From the NCBI RefSeq assembly GCF_037975245.1, contig NC_092581.1:8929303-8993302 (forward strand): a DNA stretch of 64,000 bases, in the 5' to 3' direction. Every line of letters begins with the position of its first letter. Position 1 is the stretch's first letter. This document shows, in pieces, positions 11,001-22,155 of the stretch. Origin of the DNA: Apostichopus japonicus. Lineage: Eukaryota > Echinodermata > Holothuroidea > Aspidochirotida > Stichopodidae. The notes under the pieces were generated by a model. The model searched no databases. It saw nothing but the letters and a program-made list of their open reading frames with translations, and had not been told where the DNA came from. A program made the position numbers and the translations under genes.

Positions 11001-14000
11001 GGTAAGAGAGCAGAGAAACCTGTCTGTTCAAAACAATCTGTTGCATGAGTGCATTTTACATCCAATTATATCCAAATTTGAAGGTGTTGTATAAAACAAA
11101 TAATGAATGGTTTCCATTCGTGCAATACTGTAGTGCAAATATTTCATTCGTTGAAAGATGTAAATTGTTCCATTCAACTTGGCTGCGCCTCGTTGAATGG
11201 AACATTCCATCTTTCAACTCATGAAATATTTGCACTACAGTATTGCACTCATAACCATTTATTATTTGTTTATTATGCACAGTATTGTAACAGATTCCAT
11301 TATGTAGGAGTACAGCTGGACAAGAATACATTGTATGTTGTGTAACAACACTACAGACTCTCTCCACAATTATAATCTCCCATTTGTTGCAATCTCTGTA
11401 CAGAATCTCATAGAGTTGCTCAGGCTACAAACCTTGACCCCAAATGTTGAGAACTAGTGTATTGTACAAGGAGCACAGACAAAATCTCTTAACTTACCAC
11501 TGTGCCATTAAAGCTTTCTGAGCCACATCCTCGTTGACTATAAAAGAAGTTCTAGGAGAAGGAAGAACAAAAAAGAAATTAATATTCTTTTTCCTTGAAC
11601 AGACCATCAAATTTTGATTGTGTGAAGCGCTACTTTCACAGCTATCTTTTTAGCAATGTTAAAGTCTCAATACCTGTTTGTTGATGAATTTTGGAGAAAA
11701 AAAACTTCTGAAGTAGATTCAATGTTTCTTATTCTAAATGCACTATGACAAGGTAGGTCGCAATTGAAAGAAAGAAATATATTTTCTGTTGCCTTTATGG
11801 CTCGAAAGATTTACTGTCAAATTATTGTGACCGCCCATGTCAGCATATGCATTTCACAAATGTAAACAAAATAGTCTACACATGCGGCCCGATCAAGATT
11901 TTAACGCAGGTCTATGCAATGGAAGGGAATGACAAAAATTTCGCAAGCTACATCGGAGAGACCGAGAGAAAGATACTATTCAAGAGAAGGGACCTTAGAA
12001 AGGCTAGCCATGAAAGTGAAAGTAGTCCTAGGCATAATGGTCATAAACAAAACAGAGAGATTTGATTTGGCGCATGATCTGTTGGGCGGGACTTGCAAAT
12101 TTTGATTGAAATTTGTAGAATATACTGACTTCTTAAAAAATCTGGCGAACATTATTCAGCTCAAAATTTTAAACGACAGATAACTCCATAAAAATAATGA
12201 CTATCGATATAAAAATTAGATAGAACGTTGTAATTTTCGCTGAGCTTTTAGTGCAGTAAGCTGGAAAGGTCAAAGTTTAAATTTGGCAAACAAGTACTGA
12301 GACTTTAAGCTTTTCCAGTAACAAAGAAACATTGTTACATCATGGGAGATGGTTATCCTTATCACTTGAGAAGAATAGGAGGAAACCCTCTTATACAATT
12401 ATCCGTTACTGGAGGTGGTGCATTCAGGGATGATTGGCAAAGTTGCAACTGAACTTATGATCCATCATGAATATTTGTATGTTCTTGTAAATCATGCAGC
12501 CAGTTGGGAGAATTTTGCTAACACCACTCTATACTGTCCTACCATACCTTGCTTCAAAGCACTTGTACTGACAGTATGAACAGTTCGTAAGGTTTATATC
12601 ATAGATACATAATATTCATACTACTTGTACTGTCAGTACAAGTGCTTAAATTTGAGAGACCTCTCTGACATATAAGGAGATAAGAAATAGTTCTGTGATA
12701 CCTCACTTGCATCTGCCAGCATTTTGTTTTTAGTGACACAAGCACACCATACCTAATGCACTAATATATATGTACTATTTAGTATTCAATTTCCAATTTG
12801 CTTCTAAGAACCAACAAGAATGCAAGTAATTCCTAAGAATTGTTTTTTCCTAGTAACCTTTATGCCATCACTTGCCTGATACAAAAGAGTTTGTTGAATC
12901 AATCCCCCCCCCCCTCAAAAAAAAAGGTGATATGAGAGAAAGGAAAGATATAAAGTTTACTTGGCATCTTTAGACTCTGGAACGATCCTTGGAAAGATTT
13001 TGAACCAAGGCAAAGATGGAGATGCCCAAACCATCGCACTCTGCTTCAGCCTCTGTCTGAAGATGGATTCCTGAAAGAGGACAAGAATATGGCGTCAGTG
13101 AAGCAAACTGGATCCTTTGTTTTCTACAATTCTAAATCAAACTACACTCCACTTCTCAACATTCATACAATAAAAACCTATTGCAGATATTTGTGTGATT
13201 CATACCAGGGTTAACTCAAATTGTTAGACCATTAAGAAATGCCCCCAAAATGCTGTTTGGTTGGACCTTTCCTTTTCCTCTGGCCAATGAAATTTGAAGA
13301 AAAAAAGGAAATATTTTGTCATTTTTTGTGTTTAAAAGCCAACCTGGCAACGCTGATTTGTACTGAGTATTTCTTCACACCCCAACAAGAGAAATTAGTT
13401 GGCAAGTTTGCTTGACATCATTTGTAACTTGGTCTAGCTTCATTTACAAATTAGATTGAGAACATTATTTTATTATTCATTATTGTCTATAATGCATTGA
13501 TTGAGAACATTAATTAATTTTCATTAATGTCTAATTAATTATTCATTGTTGTCTATTATGAATTGACCAGATTTGTACTTAGTCTTGACAGCAAATTTAA
13601 GTATTGTTTTACTTTTTTTAAACTGTATTTCCTTTATATTGTATTAATTTTGTTGAGAAAACAATAAAAGAATGACTGAATGGTATTTACCAGCAGGCTC
13701 AGGGAAGTAAGTTAGTGATCAGATTTATAGAAGTTTGGAGGTTATGAAGTTTGCTTTTCATAAAACACTGAACATACTATGGATTTGTTTACAAGAAAAC
13801 ATGTTTTACATCTCTTTGCTTTAATCTAGCGATTTGCTGAGACAGATTATTCCCGAGGCTGACAACAGATATTAAAATTGATAAATAAAGACATTTTTGG
13901 CACTGCATTTACCAGTTGTGGAGGAACTTATTCTCTTTCAGAAGTGTTTGGTGTATATGACTGCAGTATTTGTTCCCGTCCTGTATTGCACCCCACAAGT

Positions 14001-16475
14001 AGAGAAATGCTGCTTTATACAGTCCAACATTCTCCTGTCTATACTGGAACTAACGTAGCTATGACTATATACTATGAGATCAGAGGGTTTGGTCTTAGAT
14101 AAAGAACACCTGTTGGAACTGTACCTCTGACAATGATGACTCATCCTGTGTTGAGGTTTGGTCTTGATATTTGCAAAGAACAAAGTTTGTGATTCCACAG
14201 CTCTCTTCTGAGGAGCTGATCCGATTGCTCCATTCAAATGATGCTTGCGAGGTGAAGCGTACCCGAGTGTGCAGACACCAATCTATGGGGCATGAGCTGC
14301 TCTGAATGGACGGTGGCGGCTCAGAGTCCGAAGCAAAAAACTTCTGTGGGAGAGAATGAATTTATTTATAACATAAATGATACATGACTTCACCAATCAT
14401 GGCTCAAAGTATTACGTCAAGTTATCTTGTACTACAGAGTCCCACATGCCAGAGAATATCTGGTATCACATAGCACAATGTGTCATGCAAAAATGGCCAC
14501 ACAAATGCAAAGATGTATACCAGTTTGTTTACATAGGAATGGCATTTCATGAAAGCAAATTCAGAGCTTTGAAAACTGCTACATAATCTACTCAATCATT
14601 GATTACTTTGAATGTTTTAGACATTTAATACAAATGAAGGTCATCTTGCGCAAGTGAAGAGAACTTGAGGTGAAAACCACAGTATAATCTTTAAGTGTTA
14701 TATGCAGGACAAAGTTTGAGAATTACATGTTCACGATGGAAAAGAAGGTAAAATGGGGTTAGAATTTAGAAAACGCACATTTATGTAGAAAAAAATTCTT
14801 TTGGAGGTATGAGTCACCTGTAATATGGCCGATACAAATGAAAAGGCAAATATGTAGATCTATATATGGCATCTCCTATTTATGAAAGAATAAAGACCAA
14901 CCTATAAAATGCCAAAGCAACAATAAAAATATTAATAGTGAGAAAAACAATATTTTTATTGTTCAATACTAATATATGAGAAGCTGTTTACAAAATTGAG
15001 ACAAAATGACTAACAAGCCCTTTATTCTCACATTACATTAACTAACCACAGGCTTGGTAGCTGTCAAATTCACTATTTGAAGGAAGCCTACATAAAATTG
15101 CTGTATATAATTCAACATGCAGAGCCTACTCTACTTGAAAGTTCTATATCACTATAATAAACTAAACATTCGAGTACTGTTGAACATTAACTTGCACAAG
15201 ACCAAGTTTTGAACATCAGTTACTGTTGCCAGGACAAAAATGTGGTAGATAATATACATGTGCAATCTAGCCTCATGGAAAAGTTGTTATGAAGCTTATG
15301 AATAAACATGACACTAAAGACAAAGAGAAACCAACCTCTGCTTCGTTACCATGGTTACTTTTTCCTTCATCTTCATTGATGACTTCCTGTTTTCTATCAT
15401 CAGCGAGAGATGAGAGAGTCTTTTGAACTGCTTGAAATTTTGCGTCATCGGTCGCTTCAGATTCTTCTTTCTAAAGTAAAGAAACAGATATTATCTGAGC
15501 AAGTTATTAACATAATACATTATTTACAAGGTTACTGTTGTGAATGGTATCTTCTATGATGTAGAACCTGTGTATGAGGAGAATGGAGAGCCATAATCAA
15601 TTTGCTATCTTTAATACATGTATTTCTAAGGTGCGTAGCAACGGCATGCTTTGCAATGCGGAAATACACCAACATGGCTCAGAAGATGGTACGGTAGCCC
15701 ATACACAACTTGAATAGAATACGGCAAACCACATGAGAAAGTCAGCATATTTTACTTTAAAACGGCAGATCAAGAAATATAAAATGTAGACAGTTAACCT
15801 GATCAGGTATCTTTTTTTTAGCAATTTTTACGTTTTTTAGGTTCAATAATATGCAGTGTAATATGTTGAGTTGGGACCGGTAAAAGAAAATTGAAGCTGT
15901 AGCCTATTACTGTACATTATCGTTGTACAGTACCATGTGTTAATTCAAAGATACCATCATGCATTCTGCAGTGAATAAATTAAATAGAGTGAAGAGCAAC
16001 TAAAGTGGGAAAGACTCATTCTGGCTGTAAAAACCACTAAACACATTGTCTCTTGTGTTATTTGAATTATTCCCATTATTGAACACTAGTTATCGGGGAC
16101 TACAGTACACCCTTTTCTTCAAGACATAAAAGTGAAGAGATGTCTTGACAAGAAATGCAGACAGACAGACAAAACCAGAGAAATAAAGAGTAGTTTATCA
16201 GGGTCTAATGTTCTTACCTTTTCATCATATGAATCCTTAGTTCCCACATCACTGGCAATCCTCCTTCTAGCTGATACCGCTCCTCCACATCCGAATGGAT
16301 TTCGCCTTTTCAAGACGATACCGGGTCTTTTTGGAGAGGAACTTGTTGATTTGCTTCTAGTCATCGAAATATCACTGACACTGTCTCTAACTTTCTTCTT
16401 CTTCTTTCTCTTTTTCATCACCTCAGATGGTCTTCTCCATCCTGGAGAATGTCTCTCTTCTTCTACAGCTGACAT
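5059..16475 (-). CDS. DONSON: DONSON, complete, ten coding exons
   Basis: DONSON is a nuclear replisome-associated protein needed for replication fork stability and for loading the replicative helicase. Ten exons join in frame: 16475-16218, 15470-15336, 14343-14125, 13070-12961, 11551-11498, 10246-10068, 9260-9137, 8346-8206, 7020-6822 and 5406-5059 (TAA). The total is 1767 nt, 588 residues, close to the vertebrate length of about 566. Family landmarks in order: HSPGWRRPSEV near the N-terminus, then RRNPFG; DWCLHTRVRFTS; LPWFKIFPRI; KTS and MAQW; CPYFYICAHH with LTILFRA and GPTTRGFRESL; an acidic EEE stretch then SWLESIGL; RPQSVLFVEGF; LQAGIPPTILAP with FHGATL; SGPILPHNVH; HEPTA; and a C-terminal YEWT. 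All splice sites are GT/AG and all phases agree. The exon-8 donor (CT|GTCAAG) is weak but keeps the frame. The chosen start is the first in-frame ATG of exon 1. Confidence 0.93.
5810..5842 (+). other. Candidate isolated first exon inside a DONSON intron
   Basis: An ATG is followed by ten codons (MDISGLAKDNK) and a donor-like AAG|GTATCA. It lies on the strand opposite DONSON, in the intron before the last DONSON exon. About 100 bp downstream (5938 on), the sequence tttggggcgagtctt resembles the first bases of the window (from 5), suggesting a partial duplication of a region beginning left of the window. No continuing exon was found, so this may be a relic or chance. Confidence 0.2.
7904..8195. 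repeat. 42-bp minisatellite, seven copies, next to DONSON exon 8
   Basis: Copies start at 7904, 7946, 7988, 8030, 8072, 8114 and 8156, each beginning gatgccattgtctgaaacag. Because 42 is divisible by three, several frames stay open on both strands, creating repetitive artificial reading frames. The array begins about 10 bp past the DONSON exon-8 donor. Read through on the minus strand, it stays open in the DONSON frame until a stop near 7878. Confidence 0.95.
10875..11097. mobile_element. Short element with tatacaacacc inverted ends
   Basis: The left end (about 10877-10887, attatacaacacc) and right end (about 11082-11094, ggtgttgtataaa) are inverted copies. The right end abuts a separate palindrome. 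The element lies in the DONSON intron between exons 5 and 6 and has no coding content. Boundaries and family are uncertain. Confidence 0.35.
11095..11270. repeat. Long imperfect palindrome (arms ~80 bp)
   Basis: Arm 11095-11178 and arm 11192-11270 are near-perfect reverse complements separated by only about 13 bp. Shared segments include tgcaatactgtagtgcaaat and gttccattcaac. The structure could form a strong hairpin in DNA or in the DONSON pre-mRNA. It is probably a foldback or MITE-type element. Confidence 0.85.
12559..12645. repeat. 18-bp perfect inverted repeat with 51-bp spacer
   Basis: gcacttgtactgacagta at 12559-12576 is the exact reverse complement of 12628-12645. The right arm is also part of a smaller palindrome (12623-12643, arms acttgtactg). 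It lies in the DONSON intron between exons 4 and 5. Confidence 0.85.
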
Positions 16476-16515
16476 CACCTGTTTCGTTATGTCTGGGTGG
16501 ACGAAGTTTGTGATC
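16476..16515 (-). other. DONSON: DONSON 5' UTR part of the first coding exon
   Basis: A minus-strand acceptor (gatgtttgtag|GATCACAAAC) lies 40 bp upstream of the ATG, so at least one non-coding exon probably precedes it. A good minus-strand donor is at 18548/18547 (GGATTTG|GTGAGTT), making 18548 to about 18700 a candidate first exon. Another possible donor is near 18473. The promoter itself is not resolved. Confidence 0.45.
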
Positions 16516-19167
16516 CTACAAACATCATATAAACGAATAAAATAAAAACAAAACTGACGTAATGATTTCATTAAGGGTGCTCATTCAGTTTACCATTAAA
16601 GTGCATGAACATTATGGGGAATGCTATAAGCACATGTAGAAAAAACAGGACCGGTCGGTGTCACATTATTTACTCTAAACATGTTTCACGAAAAGAAGGA
16701 ACATTATTTTCTGTGAGAAAAAAGTGGATTTTAAATTCTAAAAAAATGTTTGTGCAAAATAGTCAGATGCCTTGTGGAAAGAAAATGATTCTGTAAGTGT
16801 TAGGCTAGGAAAATTCCCAATGGGATATTGTTGTATCAGACTAACCCTTAAACTGAAGTAGGATATTTTGTGGCACTTCTTGCAGTGGTCAATCTGCAAT
16901 TAAATTCTTCACACCAAATACAAGACAATTATCAATGCTAATTACTTACCATACCTGCAGAACTACTGTTAAGTACATAAATCTTTTACTTGACATCAAG
17001 ATAAAAATTCAAGATGAAAATATAGAAAATATTTCAAAGTTTCCAGCGTGGTGTTTTGGTACAACTGACTGACAGTCAAGGCTATGTATTACTGCATAGT
17101 TGAGGAACCTGTCATGGTTAGGGTTACCATATTTTGTTTTTATTAAGGAGGACACTGATTGATATACTGAGGGAGGGGTCTAAGGGGAGGGTGTGTCGCC
17201 CTCCCCTTTACAGAAAATAATTTTGTTTAAGGGTGTCTACTGGCAAATGGTGCCATATGTTTTGCCTTATACAGGGCTTCCTGCCACTTGGGTGAAACAA
17301 ACTTTTATGATCCAATCCAAAAATTTAGTTACTTGTTTATGAAAGAAAATATCTCTTGGAAGCAACTAATCATAATTAATTTAGTTCCACCAGAAACACA
17401 ATCTGATGATATATGATAATATGTAGAAATTCATTGCAATATAAATTTCTGGGCAACCTAACTGGGGTAAACCTTTTTGTCACGGAAATTTCTAGCTCAA
17501 GTAACCTAAACCACAAAGGTGTTCTTAGCATTGAGACGTAATAGGTATGGCACTGAAAGCATCTGTTACTATCAATGCTGTCACACATACTTACACGTAT
17601 GCGTGCCAACAATATCTATAATACTGAAAGGGGCTGCCAGCATTATAGCCAAATATCTCGTAAAAATCCAATTATGTTCACTAAAGGCCTATTTGATTGA
17701 TATTACAGCCACATTTGTTTCTAAAATAGCAATTTCCTATGGCACAATTGGTCACATTCGGCAGACTTGGCAAAAGACATTTAAAATCAGGATATTGTAG
17801 GCAATATTATAAATCTGTTCAGACACCAACATATTGAATAATAAATGCACCTTGGAAATTTGACATGGACAGTAAGCCAAACTGGAAGTGTGCTAGCAAT
17901 CTCCGAAAGCATTTTTCACAAGGGTGAAGTCAAACAATGGCAATGCAAATTTGCAAATATCCAAACCATCACTTTCAAGTAACTTGTTTTGTAATTACTT
18001 TCTTACTTTCTTTGTAATTGCTTACTTACAGTAGCCTAGATATTTCTTGCATGTCTTGCATGAATATTCTTGTTTTTTTTTTACTTTTACAGACAAAAAT
18101 AGGATAGTATTTTAACTCCGTTAGGTCATCCAATTGTTTACCAGGCACAATCCAATCATTTTATGGAGACGGTGCCATAATTTACTAAGTTAGGTCTACG
18201 ATTTAAAACAGACCTAGCCTATAGGCTATACCATAATAAACTAGGCTAGGCCTAGGAATTGTCCAGAATTCCTCGTAATATATTTACATGGTGAACAACG
18301 TACTGAATATGTGCATGTAGACCTACTTTTACACATTGATATGTAGAATCTGAGAAAATGTGTTTCAACAATGAGTAAAATTTCCAATTCCAAGTACTTC
18401 ACAACGAACCAACTGCGATGCCTACACAATGCAGCTTATTACTATAGGAACTACGTTGTAGCAAAGGTAATTCACCTTCGGATATCTAACCTAAACAGAA
18501 AAAACTGATGACAAAATAACGTTGTCGAATATTACATTAAAACTCACCAAATCCTTCTAAAACACGTAACCTGTATCACATTTACAAATTAATACTGTTT
18601 CGACTTCAAAAGCCTGCCCGACACTATTACTAGTCTAAGTGAGAGCTGACTACAGTAGGTAATCAAGCTTCTTTAGTGTTCCGTTCAATTTTCGCGGAAA
18701 AGGTGTCAGGGGTGTAATACCGGAGTTAATCTTCAACACTCATATAATTGTACAAAACGACAGAATGATGGTTTCAGGGACAGCGAAACCAGGGATCGAA
18801 GGTTATTCCCCTATCCACACTTTCTTATCATGTTTGAAAAATTTTATATGAAAAAAAAGTGTAGCAAAAATAATATTCATACACTAATGATCACTGCATG
18901 ACTATAAATTAGTATAATTGTTCAAAACGTGAGCAGGCCTAAACTTAACGCAACATTAAACATATGGCTGCATCTCACAGAGGCTACTACTGTAATAGAA
19001 ATTCTGGAAATGGACACCTAAACATCAAAAGATTTTTTCTGTATTGGTATATTTTGTGTGTTTCACATACCCAATAATCCGTCTATAGAAAGTCAACATT
19101 GCTGAAACATCGAAATCTTTGAACAGCCAGTGACCGTTTCGTTGCGCATTTAGTACACGATTTTGTT
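16516..19167. other. DONSON 5' flank, no confident gene
   Basis: AT-rich sequence with scattered short open frames, none with matching splice signals and recognisable domains. It should contain the DONSON promoter and non-coding first exon (see 16476-16515). The tandem array of the modular gene begins at about 19168. Confidence 0.5.
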
Positions 19168-21060
19168 TCAATGACAAGTTCTAGCATATTGTGGTCAAAT
19201 ACTGTTGCTCTGAAATGTTAAAATATTCGTTGTACTCCAGTTTATTTGCTGTAAGATGTTTCGCTTGAAATAATCCTTTTCGACATATATACATGATCTG
19301 TTAGTTCAAATAAGCAAGAGTTGTATTTGTATCATGTGAATCAGTTTTCGCTATGAACTTCATAAAAGAGCAGTGTTTTCATCTATCATGAAACAGTATT
19401 TAAGTTGCCTTAGTTTACTATAGAAAGAACTACATGAAAATTGTTACAAGTGTGTATAAATCAGCACAAACTATGGGACTGGTCGACTTTCTTCTCTACC
19501 GGGCTGCCATTCCCCCTCAACTCTCAACTACCCCCCCCCCCCTTCCCAATAATGCCTTGAAGCATTGTGAATCGACTATGAATCAACGGCAAACAATGAC
19601 TAGCTGGAACGACTTTTCTTGCTGCAGGGGTTGATGAAACAGACAACAGCAACAAAAAACACGAACAAGTGAAATACACATATAATTTTTATTTATTTTG
19701 GAAACAAAACAATACAGGACGAAACTGACAAGTTTTAACCATTTCTGGAGCCTTGAAACAATGTTTTAATTTTTTTTTATTTCTTTATTTAAAAAAATAT
19801 TAATATGGACATTCTGATTTCCTTGAACGACGTCTGGCCTTCTTCTTGCGCTTTTTGGGTTGTTTTGCCTGGATGGCTTGATCAGCCCTCTTTTTAGCTT
19901 CGATTTCATCAGCTAGACGACAGGCTCTTTCCCTTCTGAGTACATAATCTGTTGTATCCTCTACCACCAGTAATGTCCTGAGAGAGACAAGGCACAAAAC
20001 ATTAAAATATAATATGGATACAGAACATGAGAGGAATGCACATATCGTAGATGGGGTTTATGATTGTTCCACGCTATTTGATCTTTGTTTTTACCATTTT
20101 ATAAAATTAATCATTTTAAGGAATTTGAAAATATAATCATATTATTTTTAATGTACTATAAACGTGGCATGTAGCCAAATGCTTTGGTAAAGGCCTGTTT
20201 TCCTATTCGAACGTAACAAAATGGTTCTCCCGTTGAAGGTTTTATGAACGAATTAGAATAACTCACGTGTACTCAGACATGGTCTCGTCAAAGGTTGATT
20301 TGTAGCCGAAGTTAGCCTCGTTAGTGGCAAACATATCACTGACTTCCCAGCTTTCAACCTGTGAATATTAACAATGATAATGAAAAACGTTATATTCACA
20401 GGGGTTTGATGTATTGATAACATTCGCAAGTATGTTATGTTATGTTGTGTAGTGCTATATTTGGAATTGGCAGAAATGGAAATATCATGGTCAACATTGT
20501 AACAGAATGGAAAACATCAAATTAATTGTACTTGTTATTTGCATGTTATGTACCTCATCTAAATCCAGGCCATTGTCGGTTACGTCACTAGGCCCCACCC
20601 ACTTGACCAGTTCTTTTGGTCTGATTGGAACAGGGTGTTGCAGTTCGACAAAATCGTCGTCGTAGAGAAAAGCTGTCGTGAAAAATTAACATATCATTAA
20701 CATTCAAAGAAGCAAGAAAATCTTCCCCTGTCGGTCAGCTGAATATTCGAGGCACTGAACTCGAATGTGACGTCATAATATACCCGGCGTGCTGTGACAC
20801 TAGAAAACTTGGGGCAAATTTACCCCCAATTCCCTTCTCTCACCATTAAAATGAAATGGTGAGATAGTAATGTCACCTGGTAACTTGTGAATATGTATAG
20901 TGAGATGCTCTTAAACTTTCAGTATGTGTGAAAATTAAACTCTTACTATGTTTTACTTCTATCCTAAGAAGTTAAAATAAGTTTAATGACTATTCTGTAA
21001 ATCTGATATTTACATGCAATTTAGTAGTTTCACAAGGAAACCCCACGACTCCCACCTATC

Positions 21061-21755
21061 AACCCACGCATTACACCACACCAAATCATACCATACTACA
21101 CCATACCATACCACATTATATCATATCTTACCATACCGTACCATTTATACATACCATACCATATATTACCATACAATACCACACTAAACCACACCACACT
21201 AAACCACACCACATCATACAATATTACACCATACCACATCACATTACCATACAGTACCCATCTATACAAACCATTCCATATAATACCATACCATACCACA
21301 CTAAACCACACCACATTAAACCACACCACATCATACCATATAACGCCATACTATACCACATCATATCATATCTTACCATACCGTACCATCTATACATACC
21401 ATACCATATAATAACATACAACACTAAACCACACCACACCACATCGTACCATAGCACACCATACCATACTACATCATACCATTCTACACTATACCATACC
21501 ACATCATATCATATCTAACCATACCGTACCATCTATACATACAATACCATACCATGTAACACCATACCATTCCACACTAAACCACACCACACTAAACCAC
21601 ACCAAATTATACCATATTACACCATAGCATACCACAATATATTATATAATACCATACCGTACCATCTATACATACCATACCATATAATACCATACCATAC
21701 CACACTAAACCACACCACACTAAGCCACACCACATCATATCACACAATACCAATC
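21061..21755. repeat. Pentanucleotide-rich satellite (accat/accac) in intron 17 of copy A
   Basis: Long run of imperfect ccata and ccaca units with larger-scale repetition of a cataccgtaccatctatacat block. It lies between exons 17 and 18. Homologous shorter arrays occupy the same intron in copies B (about 33171-33463) and C (about 45891-46172). Apparent reading frames rich in W, Y, M and V across it are artefacts of the repeat. Confidence 0.9.
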
Positions 21756-22013
21756 TTAATCTAGCCAAGCAAAGATATTTCATCTTACCGTGAGAATGTT
21801 CAGTTTCTCCTTTCTCATCACCGTTTTCTTGGGATGTGCCCAGACTAATGACGTCAGTCTGTTGTTGCTTACAGCTGTAAATGATTATAATATAAGCCAT
21901 AAATAATTCAGTCACTGACGTCACGCAGTAATATTAAATTGGGTTCCATTTAGTACGCTGGCAAAAATATTCTTGTGTCGATAAACCTTCAATGAAATAT
22001 ATGATAATAGGGA

Positions 22014-22070
22014 GATGGGGTGGGGTTGGGTGGGGTTTGGTGGGGGGGCGGGGTCGGGGGGAGTGAATCC
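22014..22070 (+). repeat. G-rich tract, possible quadruplex former
   Basis: Many runs of three to seven G on the + strand, which is the template strand of copy A, within the intron after the fourth module. Equivalent tracts lie at about 23232-23262, 33722-33765, 34937-34977, 46428-46462 and 47635-47685, i.e. after modules 3 and 4 of all three gene copies. Tract length differs between copies. Confidence 0.7.
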
Positions 22071-22155
22071 CTCGTTTATCTTCTTTTAACTGTTTTCGAT
22101 ACTACCTTTGAACCACTACCTACACAATCTAGTTTGCATTACTCCTTTTACTTAC

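Noticed and set aside
16132-16545. 137-codon + strand open frame
   Set aside because: Antisense of DONSON coding exon 1. The minus strand has the SPGWRRP and RRNPFG family motifs and correct splice sites.
21096-21924. W/Y/M/V-rich minus-strand frames
   Set aside because: Products of the accat/accac satellite. Only exon 17 (21874-21789) within this stretch is real. The same applies to 33148-33420 and 45807-46207.
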